From contig NZ_CBDFIX010000002.1 of NCBI RefSeq assembly GCF_965248315.1, forward strand, positions 3,658,001 to 3,722,000: 64,000 nt of DNA, read 5' to 3'. Made by a program: the position numbers and the translations under genes. Positions 7,587-15,201 of the stretch are shown piece by piece. The DNA is from Ulvibacterium sp965248315 (lineage in GTDB: Bacteria > Bacteroidota > Bacteroidia > Flavobacteriales > Flavobacteriaceae). The notes beneath the pieces are model-generated. The model made no database searches, was not told the DNA's origin, and saw only the letters and a list, made by a program, of their open reading frames with translations. Each line of letters starts with the position of its first letter. The stretch's first letter is position 1.

Positions 7587-8900
7587 TCATTCCATTTTTT
7601 TATTGAGAAAGAGTAGAAAGAAAATATAGGAACCCGCCACAATGCCGAAAAATATGGCGGCCAAAATCGGGTTATAATAGGTCATGGCCAATAGGGCAAC
7701 CACTGCAATCACCAAAGCTACCAATGGAAAAAACGGAAATAGAGGCACTTTAAAGGGGCGCTCCATAGCCGGTTCTTTTCTCCGCAATGCGAAAAAGGAA
7801 AACATGGAAACCACATAAAGTCCCAAAGCACCGAAACAGGCAATAGTAATGATTTCTCCCGTAGCCCCCGTAAATAAGGCTATGATACCGATTAGGGTGT
7901 TAAAAATCAAGGCATTTGCAGGTGTCCTGAAACGCGATTGTACCTTTCCCAGTGGCTTTGGGGCATAGCCCCTTCGACCAAATTCAAATGTGGCCCGCCC
8001 ACCGGCCAATATAATTCCATGAAAAGAGGCGATCAAGCCTAAAAGTCCAATGCCGATCAAGAGTTTGTACAGAACATGTCCATTATCCATAATCTGGGAA
8101 AGAGCCAAGGGCAAGGGCGAATCCGAAGGTATAGTACTGCCCTCCGGATAGACTACGGCTTCCCAACCAGCGACTCCCACCGCGGAAGTGAAGGTCAACA
8201 CACAAAGAAAAACCAAGGTTACGATAGCCGATCCAAAACCTATTAGAATACTGCGCTGTGGATGTATAGCTTCCTCCGCTACATTCGCTACACCTTCTAT
8301 TGCCAGAAAAAACCAAATGGCAAAAGGTATCGCAGCAAATATCCCTTCATATCCGTTGGGTAAAGGATTCAATTGTAGGTTGGCCATCTCAAACTCCGGA
8401 AGAGTGACCCCGGCAAATATTAAAAGTTCTATTACAGCCAAAATAGTGATAACCAATTCAAAGGAAGCAGCCAGCTTTACCCCAAGAATATTGATCGCGG
8501 TAAAAATCAAATAGGCCCCTATGGCAAAAACCATGATATGGATCGAGGGATAAACCAGATGGAGGTAGGCTCCAATGGCAGCAGCTATGGCCGGGGGAGC
8601 AAAGATAAATTCGATATTCTGTGCAATACCGGCAATAAATCCCAAATGCTTCCCAAGCCCGCGATGGGCATATTCAAAAGCTCCTCCGGCCTTGGGAATG
8701 GCGCAGGCCATTTCGGTATAGCTAAACGTAAAGGTAACATACATGAGGATGATAAAGGCCGTGGCAATAGCCAGACCATAGGTGCCTCCCTCTGCAAGGC
8801 CCAAATTCCATCCGAAATACATTCCCGAAATAACGTAGCCTACCCCAAGCCCCCAAAGCATTAAAGGATTCAATGCTTTTTTCAACTGGACTTTGGTCAT
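7587..8900 (-). CDS. APC family permease, ethanolamine permease-like
   Basis: A 437-residue protein with about 12 hydrophobic segments of the amino acid-polyamine-organocation superfamily. Segments GVGYVISGMYFGWNLGLAEGG, IWFFLAIEGVANVAEEA and HGIILAGGRATFEFGRRGYAP are characteristic, as I recall, of the ethanolamine permease subfamily (Eat/TIGR00908), distinct from PuuP. It is the first gene of the minus-strand run and lies 84 bases ahead of the ligase gene. A -7 like element (8949-8956) lies about 48 bases before its ATG. The predicted role is uptake of ethanolamine or a closely related amine. Confidence 0.85.
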   Translation of the reverse strand: MTKVQLKKALNPLMLWGLGVGYVISGMYFGWNLGLAEGGTYGLAIATAFIILMYVTFTFSYTEMACAIPKAGGAFEYAHRGLGKHLGFIAGIAQNIEFIFAPPAIAAAIGAYLHLVYPSIHIMVFAIGAYLIFTAINILGVKLAASFELVITILAVIELLIFAGVTLPEFEMANLQLNPLPNGYEGIFAAIPFAIWFFLAIEGVANVAEEAIHPQRSILIGFGSAIVTLVFLCVLTFTSAVGVAGWEAVVYPEGSTIPSDSPLPLALSQIMDNGHVLYKLLIGIGLLGLIASFHGIILAGGRATFEFGRRGYAPKPLGKVQSRFRTPANALIFNTLIGIIALFTGATGEIITIACFGALGLYVVSMFSFFALRRKEPAMERPFKVPLFPFFPLVALVIAVVALLAMTYYNPILAAIFFGIVAGSYIFFLLFLNKKME

Positions 8901-8948
8901 AGATGTTTTTTTGGTTGGTTATAGTACCGGCGGGAATCGCCACTCCAA

Positions 8949-8956
8949 CAAAAGTA
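8949..8956 (-). promoter_or_regulatory. candidate -7 promoter element of the permease gene
   Basis: On the minus strand this reads TACTTTTG, matching TAnnTTTG. It is 48 bases before the permease ATG. No convincing TTTG (-33) element lies at 19-23 bases spacing, so the call is weak. Confidence 0.35.
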
Positions 8957-9032
8957 ATGGAAAATGGTCAATAGCCTTATAGGTCGGTACAAATTACCCC
9001 TTCCCATAAGACTCAAAATCGAGAAACAAGCT

Positions 9033-9213
9033 CCCCACCCTTTTAAGGGAGGGGTGGATTCCGTTCCGCCTAGGGTGGAAAAGGAAGACGGGGCGGGTCA
9101 AGATTCCCTGTTTCCGATTTGATTAAAAATGCCATTGTTTGCGAAATGTCACCCCTTACTTCACGCCCTCGGCGTGACACCTTTCCCTACCAAGGGGAAG
9201 GAGCAAAATAGAT
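9033..9213 (+). repeat. composite intergenic repeat, copy 2
   Basis: Bases 9033-9101 repeat 2405-2473 with 3 differences, in the same orientation. The middle part is less conserved. The last part (9149-9205) is the hairpin module: a TCACGC...GCGTGA inverted repeat followed by a CCTT..AAGGGG inverted repeat, also found at 9521-9575. The gap between the permease start (8900) and the next gene (9657) is 756 bases and consists largely of this element, the palindrome block at 9405-9457 and copy 3. No gene is visible in it. Confidence 0.8.
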
Positions 9214-9404
9214 ATCGATTCTAGGCTAGGGTTTAGGTAGAAACAAATCCACGGCCTACTTTTCAGTTTCGTTGGAAATCAAACTGTTTTCAAGCTAGTA
9301 GAGGGAAACCGCCCAAAGAGCATTTTGTGAAACAAAAGCGGTCTAGGCGGTGCTGCCTTGGAAACGGTCCTGATTTCGAGAAACTGAAAATAAGCCTAGC
9401 GTTT

Positions 9405-9457
9405 CCTGCCTGCCGGCAGGCAGGTTTCTTTCTTTTTTGGGCGATGCAAAAAAGAAA
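9405..9457. repeat. REP-like palindrome plus adjacent 10-base inverted repeat
   Basis: Bases 9405-9424 form a perfect 20-base palindrome built from CCTGCCTGCC and GGCAGGCAGG. Immediately after, 9429-9438 and 9448-9457 are perfect 10-base inverted arms (TTTCTTTTTT and AAAAAAGAAA) around a 9-base loop. From memory, this palindrome recurs between genes in many Bacteroidota genomes, where it produces spurious peptides containing PACRQAG. Confidence 0.7.
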
Positions 9458-9520
9458 AATCCCATATCGGCCTTCATTCCCCGGCGGATGCCAAGTAACC
9501 ACTCTAATCGGACTGCAACA

Positions 9521-9575
9521 TCACCCCTTCCGTCACGCTTTAAGCGTGACACCTTCCCCTGCTAGGGGAAGGAAC
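9521..9575 (+). repeat. composite intergenic repeat, copy 3 (hairpin module only)
   Basis: Only the terminal module of copy 2 is present. It holds two short hairpins, TCACGCTTTAAGCGTGA (a perfect palindrome apart from the central base) and CCTTCCCCTGCTAGGGGAAGG. The same order occurs at 9149-9205 and, in degraded form, at 2519-2560. It lies 81 bases ahead of the possible start of the membrane protein gene. Confidence 0.7.
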
Positions 9576-9656
9576 ATATATGTGCAATGTGTGTTGGGGT
9601 TACATACGATTACCATCCTAAAAATGCCTACTTTCACGGAAACAAAATCGTAGCGA

Positions 9657-10883
9657 TTGTTCCAAAAACTAGCCATACCACCCCAGTTTTGCAAGGGCTT
9701 CCCATGGGCACTGTCACTCTTGTTTACACTGTTCATATACCAAATTCATATGACCCCCAATGTGGACAGTATGTTGAACGAGAACAACGACCGACTTTCC
9801 CTGGTCTTCCTCAAATCCCAGATTCGATACCACCAAGAATTCGCCCCTTTTGCCCGGCGACCCTTAACCAGTGGTCTTATTGAAACTACTACAAAAGTTT
9901 TTGACATCCCTTTGGGAAAGGCTTTTGTATGGGTCAATTTCTTTTTTCTATTTCTGAGTGGTGTGCTCCTCTATACCCTGTCCCGGGCATTACATGCGAG
10001 CATAAAACAGGGATTGGGAAACATGATGGTTTATTTTTTGAGTTTCTCGGTGCTATTTAGCTTTTTCCCACCAGTATTTAGTTATGATGAGCCTTTACAG
10101 TATTGTCTTATTCTATTGGCATTATGGGCTTTTGTACAGCGGAGATGGCTACTCTATGTGCCTTGTTTTACCTTGGCCCTGATATGCCGGGAAACCTCGG
10201 TTTTGCTGCTCCCAGCCCTTTTCTTCTATTGTCCAGGAAAACAAAATGAAAGGAAATCACCGCATATCCCGATACAGCAGTATGCATTTTTGTTTTTACC
10301 GGTATTATTCTATGGATTCTTTATTGGTTATTATTTGGAAACCCACGACCTATGGGGTGCTACCCAAAACGAAATGAGCTCCCGTTTTGGCTGTTTCCTA
10401 GAGAATTTTGAAAACACTAAAAATACGATAGAATCCCTAATCTCCTTGTTCGTGACCTTGGCTCCCTTTCTCTATTTGACCTATGTGATTCTTAAAGGAA
10501 AAACAGTGGCCTCCTTTGACAAAAAATGGCTCCATGCCTTTTTGTTGACCGTAGCCCTAAATACCCCTTTGGTATTCCTCACCTCCTTTGCCCGGGAATC
10601 CCGACTCTTTGCCTTGCCCCTATTTTTTCTCTGGCCGGTCTTTACCCAGCTTTTTGGGAAAGAGCTGTATCTTCTCACCCAAAGGGATACCTATACCCGT
10701 CTTTTAAAAAAAAGCAAATACATCCTTCTCTTCTTGGGACTTATGCTGTTGAATTATCTCTTTTGTTTCCAGTTCTACCAGAAATTGGGGCTGGGGGAAA
10801 ACAATTACTTTACAGAGTATCTTTTTGTATTCCTGTTTCTATTAAGCACACATTTTGTGGTAAAGCAGCTAAAAACTTTTTGA
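9657..10883 (+). CDS. polytopic membrane protein, possibly GT-C glycosyltransferase-like
   Basis: A 408-residue protein with about nine or ten hydrophobic segments, so an inner-membrane protein. The frame is closed by a TAG at 9651-9653, and the only start ahead of the first membrane segment is TTG at 9657; the first ATG (9750) falls after that segment, so the start is uncertain. The periplasmic stretch after the first segment contains acidic residues and SQIRYHQEFAPFARRPLTS. LICRETSVLLLPALFF resembles a segment of GT-C type membrane glycosyltransferases, but no diagnostic motif is certain. No functional partner adjoins it. Confidence 0.7.
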   Translation: MFQKLAIPPQFCKGFPWALSLLFTLFIYQIHMTPNVDSMLNENNDRLSLVFLKSQIRYHQEFAPFARRPLTSGLIETTTKVFDIPLGKAFVWVNFFFLFLSGVLLYTLSRALHASIKQGLGNMMVYFLSFSVLFSFFPPVFSYDEPLQYCLILLALWAFVQRRWLLYVPCFTLALICRETSVLLLPALFFYCPGKQNERKSPHIPIQQYAFLFLPVLFYGFFIGYYLETHDLWGATQNEMSSRFGCFLENFENTKNTIESLISLFVTLAPFLYLTYVILKGKTVASFDKKWLHAFLLTVALNTPLVFLTSFARESRLFALPLFFLWPVFTQLFGKELYLLTQRDTYTRLLKKSKYILLFLGLMLLNYLFCFQFYQKLGLGENNYFTEYLFVFLFLLSTHFVVKQLKTF

Positions 10884-11051
10884 CAATTCCCGGATTTAAA
10901 CTTTATGTTCTTTAGTTTGTTTTAGGATTTATAGAGTGTCTTAGTTGCTGACTATCAACCCTATAGTAAATAGCTCTAACCTATGTTTAATGAATATTGT
11001 AACACACTTCTGAATTCGGGGACCAATAAAATGAACAAAAAAGCTGATTAA

Positions 11052-11300
11052 ATGAGCAATAATTCGAAGAAAAGAAAGGTCGAAAAAATTGAAGAATTAA
11101 ACTGGCAAAATGAGGCTGACTCCGAACTTAATTCTTCAGAATGGTTTGGTGCGATTATCAGATATTTTTGGCATCTTGGAAGAAGAAAATTTGATAGTTT
11201 TTATAACCCAAAAGAGTTAAAGAAAAATGCAATAATTGGATGGCTATTTAAAATGATTGTAATTTTTATACTCATCTATATTGGATATCGATATATATGA
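11052..11300 (+). CDS. hypothetical small membrane protein (82 aa)
   Basis: An ATG-started ORF of 82 codons. It has a charged, Lys/Glu/Asn-rich N-terminal half (SKKRKVEKIEELNWQNEAD) and one C-terminal transmembrane segment (about residues 61-79, IIGWLFKMIVIFILIYIG). It and its flanks (10884-11458) look more AT-rich than the neighbouring genes, which could reflect transfer or weak selection. I do not recognise the family. Coding status is likely but unproven. Confidence 0.5.
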   Translation: MSNNSKKRKVEKIEELNWQNEADSELNSSEWFGAIIRYFWHLGRRKFDSFYNPKELKKNAIIGWLFKMIVIFILIYIGYRYI

Positions 11301-11458
11301 GTTTAACCTAAAAAGGCATCATAACAAAAAGCATAGCTCGTTACCATTAAATTCCTTAGTAACACATTTTACAAGATTGACAATTTAGCAACTCATGGAG
11401 ACGTTTTTTTCAAAAATTGAACAAAAAACCATTAACAAAATTGTATACAATTTGCGCC

Positions 11459-13453
11459 CTACACCATCCCCAAAAACTCCATCTCTGAAATAATGGGTAC
11501 GCCCAAACCTTCGGCCTTGGTGCGTTTACTAGGCCCCATATTGGCACCGGCCACCAGGTAGCTGGTCTTGGAAGATACGGAAGAGGCCACCTTGCCCCCA
11601 TTGTTCTCGATCAGTTTTTTCAATTCGTTACGGCTTATGGTCTCAAAGACCCCGGAGACCACAAAGGTCTGTCCCTTTAAGGTATCCGTTTGGTTTTCCA
11701 ATTGGGCCTCCGACAAGGAGAATTGTAGCCCATAGCTTTTGAGTCGGTCTACGATTTGCCGGTTTTCATCCTGGGCAAAGAATTCCACTACGCTTTGGGC
11801 AATCCGTTCCCCAATTTCATCCACGGCCACCAGTTCTTCTTCAGTAGCGGTCATCAAGGCATCGATATGTTTATAGGCCCGGGCCAGTTTTTTGGCCACG
11901 GTCTCCCCTACATACCGTATCCCCAAACCGAACAATACCCGTTCAAAGGGAATCTGTTTGGAGGCCGTCACCCCATTCACCAAATTTTCGGCGGATTTCT
12001 CCGCCATCCGTTCCAAGGGCATTACTTGTTCCTTGGTCAAGGTATACAGGTCGGCATAATTGGCAATCAAGCCCTCCTTGAACAACAGCTCCACGGTCTC
12101 GCTTCCCAAACCTTCAATGTCCATCGCCTTCCGGGAAATGAAATGTTGGATACGTCCCGTAATCTGCGGCGGGCAACCGGTATCATTGGGGCAAAAATGT
12201 TGGGCTTCGCCCTCCTTGCGCACCAACGGCGTACCGCATTCCGGACATACCGTAATGTATTGGGTCGGTTGTGAATTTGCCGGACGCTTGGTAAAATCCA
12301 CGCCCATAATCTTGGGAATGATTTCGCCCCCTTTCTCCACAAAAACAGTATCCCCTTCTCGGATGTCCAACTTGGCAATCTGATCGGCATTGTGCAAGGA
12401 GGCCCGTTTTACCGTAGTCCCTGCCAACAATACCGGTTGTAGGTTGGCGACTGGTGTAATGGCTCCGGTACGCCCCACCTGATAGGTGATTTCGTTCAAT
12501 ACCGTGGAGACCTGTTCCGCCTTAAACTTATAGGCCAGGGCCCATCGGGGGGATTTGGCTGTATAACCTAACTCATCCTGATACCTGAGGTTATTTACTT
12601 TCACCACTACCCCATCGGTCTCGTACGGCAGTTCGTGCCGGTGCACTTCCCAATACTCCACAAATTTCAAAACCTCGTCGGTGGTGTTGCACAATTTTGC
12701 AATCGAAGGTACCTTAAAGCCCCATTCACGGGCCTTTTCCAACATTTCGAATTGGGTGGTAATCTGCAGATCCTTACCAACTATACTATACAAAAGGCAT
12801 TCCAACGGCCGTTGGGCCACTAGGGCACTGTCTTGTAGTTTTAAACTACCAGCTGCTGTATTTCTGGGATTCATATAGGGTTCCTCTCCATTTTCCACCC
12901 GCTCGGCATTCATTTTGGCAAAGCCCTCAAAAGGTAAAACGATTTCTCCTCGAATATCGAATTTGGGTGGATAGTCGCCCTTTAGCTGTAAGGGCACTGA
13001 ACGAATGGTCTTAACATTGGTGGTCACATCATCGCCACGAAAACCATCGCCCCGGGTCACCGCACGTACCAATTGGCCTTCCTCATAGGTAAGGCTAATG
13101 GAGGCCCCATCGTATTTTAGTTCACAGGTAAACTGTACGTCCACGTCTCCCAAAATACGTTGGATGCGCTTTTCCCAATCCATGAGGTCTTCCTTGGAAT
13201 AGGAATTGTCCAGGGAGTACATGCGTTCCTCATGGGTCACCGTTTCAAAATTCTTGGTCACCATTCCCCCTACCCGCAAGGTGGGCGAAGTAGGGTCATG
13301 AAATTCCGGATACTGTTCCTCTAAGGCCTGAAGTTCCTTGAGTTTCATATCGAACTCATAATCCGATATCACCGGTTGGTCCAGCACATAATAGTTGTAA
13401 TTGTGCCGACGGAGTTCTTCACGGAGGTTGGTTATTTTTTGCTCGATACTCAT
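11459..13453 (-). CDS. ligA: NAD-dependent DNA ligase LigA
   Basis: A 664-residue protein with the full LigA domain order. It has the N-terminal Ia domain (HNYNYYVLDQPVISDYEFD), the adenylation domain with the active-site lysine in CELKYDGASISL (Lys near residue 113), an OB fold, a four-Cys zinc finger (CPEC...FCPNDTGC), helix-hairpin-helix repeats and a C-terminal BRCT domain (about 590-664). It seals nicks in DNA replication and repair using NAD. It is transcribed alone. Tandem heptamers (13491-13524) lie just upstream of its ATG. Confidence 0.97.
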   Translation of the reverse strand: MSIEQKITNLREELRRHNYNYYVLDQPVISDYEFDMKLKELQALEEQYPEFHDPTSPTLRVGGMVTKNFETVTHEERMYSLDNSYSKEDLMDWEKRIQRILGDVDVQFTCELKYDGASISLTYEEGQLVRAVTRGDGFRGDDVTTNVKTIRSVPLQLKGDYPPKFDIRGEIVLPFEGFAKMNAERVENGEEPYMNPRNTAAGSLKLQDSALVAQRPLECLLYSIVGKDLQITTQFEMLEKAREWGFKVPSIAKLCNTTDEVLKFVEYWEVHRHELPYETDGVVVKVNNLRYQDELGYTAKSPRWALAYKFKAEQVSTVLNEITYQVGRTGAITPVANLQPVLLAGTTVKRASLHNADQIAKLDIREGDTVFVEKGGEIIPKIMGVDFTKRPANSQPTQYITVCPECGTPLVRKEGEAQHFCPNDTGCPPQITGRIQHFISRKAMDIEGLGSETVELLFKEGLIANYADLYTLTKEQVMPLERMAEKSAENLVNGVTASKQIPFERVLFGLGIRYVGETVAKKLARAYKHIDALMTATEEELVAVDEIGERIAQSVVEFFAQDENRQIVDRLKSYGLQFSLSEAQLENQTDTLKGQTFVVSGVFETISRNELKKLIENNGGKVASSVSSKTSYLVAGANMGPSKRTKAEGLGVPIISEMEFLGMV

Positions 13454-13490
13454 AGTATGTGGTTGTTCGTTGACAGTTGTTAGTTTTTGG

Positions 13491-13524
13491 CTTAAGGTTT
13501 AAGGTTTAAGGTTTAAGGTTTAAG
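13491..13524. repeat. tandem TTTAAGG heptamer repeat upstream of ligA
   Basis: Five consecutive heptamer-like units read CTTAAGG, three TTTAAGG and a final TTTAAG. The tract lies 38-71 bases before the ligA start codon, in its probable promoter region. It could change length by slippage. Confidence 0.7.
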
Positions 13525-13615
13525 AAACTAAAAAATATAGTTCTACATCTTAAGTCTTTTTTCCAGCTTCTTTTGGTTCTAAGTTAGATGTCCGGTGCTC
13601 GATGTTAATTGCTCA

Positions 13616-13717
13616 TTGTCCACTACTCATTGTTTGTTGTTCATTGTTCATTGTTCACTGAAAAATTCTCACTTTTTACTTTTCACTTCTTACCTCTTAC
13701 TTATTACTTCTTACGTC
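13616..13717. repeat. low-complexity TTCATTG / CTTACTT tract at the 3' end of prmC
   Basis: A pyrimidine-rich stretch made of imperfect repeats of words such as ATTGTTC, TTCACTT and TTACTTC. It lies between the ligA start and the prmC stop (13697) and runs a few codons into the 3' end of prmC. No gene is seen in it. Confidence 0.55.
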
Positions 13718-14596
13718 CAACATCTTCCCTTTCAGCATTCGATCGTTCCCAAAAAGATCCTTTCGGAGTTCAATATCCGTAAAATTTTGGTCTTCCAAAA
13801 GTTGTTTTGTCTCTTGAGCCAGGTACTGGTTCACTTCAAGATAAAGACTCCCCCCCTTCTTCAAGTTATTTTTCACAAATTGAGTAATGGCTTTGTAAAA
13901 CAGAAGCGGGTCATTATCCGGGACGAACAAGGCTTCTTTAGGCTCATATTCGGCTACATTGGCCTTCATTTCCTTTTTCTCCTCTTCGCGTACATAGGGT
14001 GGATTGGAAACTATAATGTCAAACGGTACGTCAAGCGTATCCAAAGTCAGTATATCCTCCTTTATAAAGGTTACTGCTACTTCGTTTTGTTCGGCATTGT
14101 GTTGGGCCACTTCCAGGGCTCTAGCAGAGACATCCAAAGCGTACACCTGAGCCTCCGGAAAGTTTTTGGCCAGGGCCAGGGCAATACACCCACTACCCGT
14201 GCCGATGTCTAGAATCTTTATGCTTCGACTGCCCGCCCAACGAACTCGCTCAGGCGGGCGCTCAGCATGACAGTCGTTTAGAATCCATCGTACCAGTTCC
14301 TCGGTTTCAGGGCGGGGAATCAATACATGTGTGTTGACGGTGAGTTCCAAATCCATAAAATGGGCCTTGCCCATAATATACTGTACCGGTCTTTGCAGCC
14401 GCAATTCGCTCAAGGCTTCAAACAAGGGTTGTTCCTCCTGCTTGGAGACAATAAAGTTAGGCTGAAGGGCCAGCACAAAACGTTCCAACCCCAAATAGTG
14501 TTCTATAAGCAGGTAAAAAAAACTATTCACCTCTTCCTGGGGATAGATAGTATCCAATTCTTTGTGGAAAATGTTCTTGATCTCTTTTAATAGCAT
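13697..14596 (-). CDS. prmC: peptide chain release factor N(5)-glutamine methyltransferase PrmC, with an in-frame repeat insertion
   Basis: A 299-residue PrmC/HemK. The N-terminal helical domain (about 1-90) is followed by the Rossmann methyltransferase domain with KILDIGTGSGCIALALA (SAM-binding loop) and the catalytic SNPPYV motif (near residue 200). It methylates the GGQ glutamine of release factors. Residues about 108-126 (from CHAERPPERV through SRSI) are encoded by a REP-like element (14221-14273) and sit in the linker between the domains, leaving both motifs intact. The last codons (DVRSNK) fall in a low-complexity tract, so the C-terminus may vary between strains. Confidence 0.92.
   Translation of the reverse strand: MLLKEIKNIFHKELDTIYPQEEVNSFFYLLIEHYLGLERFVLALQPNFIVSKQEEQPLFEALSELRLQRPVQYIMGKAHFMDLELTVNTHVLIPRPETEELVRWILNDCHAERPPERVRWAGSRSIKILDIGTGSGCIALALAKNFPEAQVYALDVSARALEVAQHNAEQNEVAVTFIKEDILTLDTLDVPFDIIVSNPPYVREEEKKEMKANVAEYEPKEALFVPDNDPLLFYKAITQFVKNNLKKGGSLYLEVNQYLAQETKQLLEDQNFTDIELRKDLFGNDRMLKGKMLDVRSNK
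14221..14273. repeat. REP-like element inside prmC
   Basis: The ends read GCTTCGACTG and CTCAGCATGACAG, the pattern of a dispersed intergenic repeat that I recall from many Bacteroidota genomes. The arms GCCCGCC (14231-14237) and GGCGGGC (14253-14259) form a perfect 7-base inverted repeat. Read on the coding strand the element is open in the prmC frame. Confidence 0.65.
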
Positions 14597-14671
14597 CTGT
14601 CCAATTCAGTTGGCGGTATCCAGTGGCGGTTATCAGTATGCAACATTATCAGGATTTCTTACTGCAACTGC

Positions 14672-15160
14672 TTACTGAATACTTTTTAACATCCAGACCG
14701 AACAGGAATAATGGCCCGTATCGCCCATGGGGGCATCTATATATTCAAATCCAGCTTTTTGATAGAGTTTTTGGGCTGCCTTCATATAAGGCATGGTTTC
14801 CAAATAGCATTGTTCAAAACCAAAATCCTTGGCACGGTTGAGGCATACTTCCATCAATTGGGCACCCAATCCCCTTCCCCTGGCTTCTCCTAACAAGTAC
14901 ATCTTTTGTAATTCACAAACATCGCCTTCATAGTTTTCCAATTGGGCAATCCCCGCACATCCGATAATCCGCCCTTGATCCTCAACTATAAAATACGAAG
15001 CCTTGGGCACATCATAGGTTTCGTACATACGGTCCAAGGCCGTATCCGCATAGGCCGTTCCTACCTTGGGTACACCCATTTCTATTAATATATCCCGGAC
15101 AACACGAGCCACTTCGGCGTTATCCTCTTTTTGGATTTCCCGTATGCTTGTGGTTTCCAT
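14672..15160 (-). CDS. GNAT family N-acetyltransferase
   Basis: The frame is open to 15313 but the upstream part overlaps the divergent ribD gene and looks non-coding. The ATG at 15160 gives a 162-residue protein starting METTSIREIQKEDNAEVARV, as expected for the family. Motif A is LGEARGRGLGAQLMEVCL, preceded by VCELQKMYL, and the C-terminal half has YLETMPYMKAAQKLYQKAGFEYI. The substrate is unknown. The gene stands alone between prmC and ribD. Confidence 0.85.
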   Translation of the reverse strand: METTSIREIQKEDNAEVARVVRDILIEMGVPKVGTAYADTALDRMYETYDVPKASYFIVEDQGRIIGCAGIAQLENYEGDVCELQKMYLLGEARGRGLGAQLMEVCLNRAKDFGFEQCYLETMPYMKAAQKLYQKAGFEYIDAPMGDTGHYSCSVWMLKSIQ

Positions 15161-15189
15161 ATTTTTTAGATCGGTCTGTTTTAAAGTTC

Positions 15190-15197
15190 TATTTTTG
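15190..15197 (+). promoter_or_regulatory. -7 promoter element of ribD
   Basis: TATTTTTG matches the flavobacterial TAnnTTTG element. It ends 4 bases ahead of the GTG at 15202, so a transcript from here would have almost no leader. Confidence 0.5.
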
Positions 15198-15201
15198 CGA
15201 A

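Noticed and set aside
2582..8900. Putrescine (Puu) or canonical Eut pathway
   Set aside because: No PuuB-type amine oxidase, and no EutBC or shell proteins; the permease resembles the ethanolamine subfamily.
9033..9575. Insertion sequence
   Set aside because: Repeats and hairpins are present, but no transposase frame or clear terminal inverted repeats with target duplication.
11756..12274. 172-codon plus-strand ORF inside ligA
   Set aside because: Antisense shadow of a clearly coding, fully conserved gene.
13491..13524. CRISPR-like array
   Set aside because: Seven-base units with no spacers; a simple tandem repeat.
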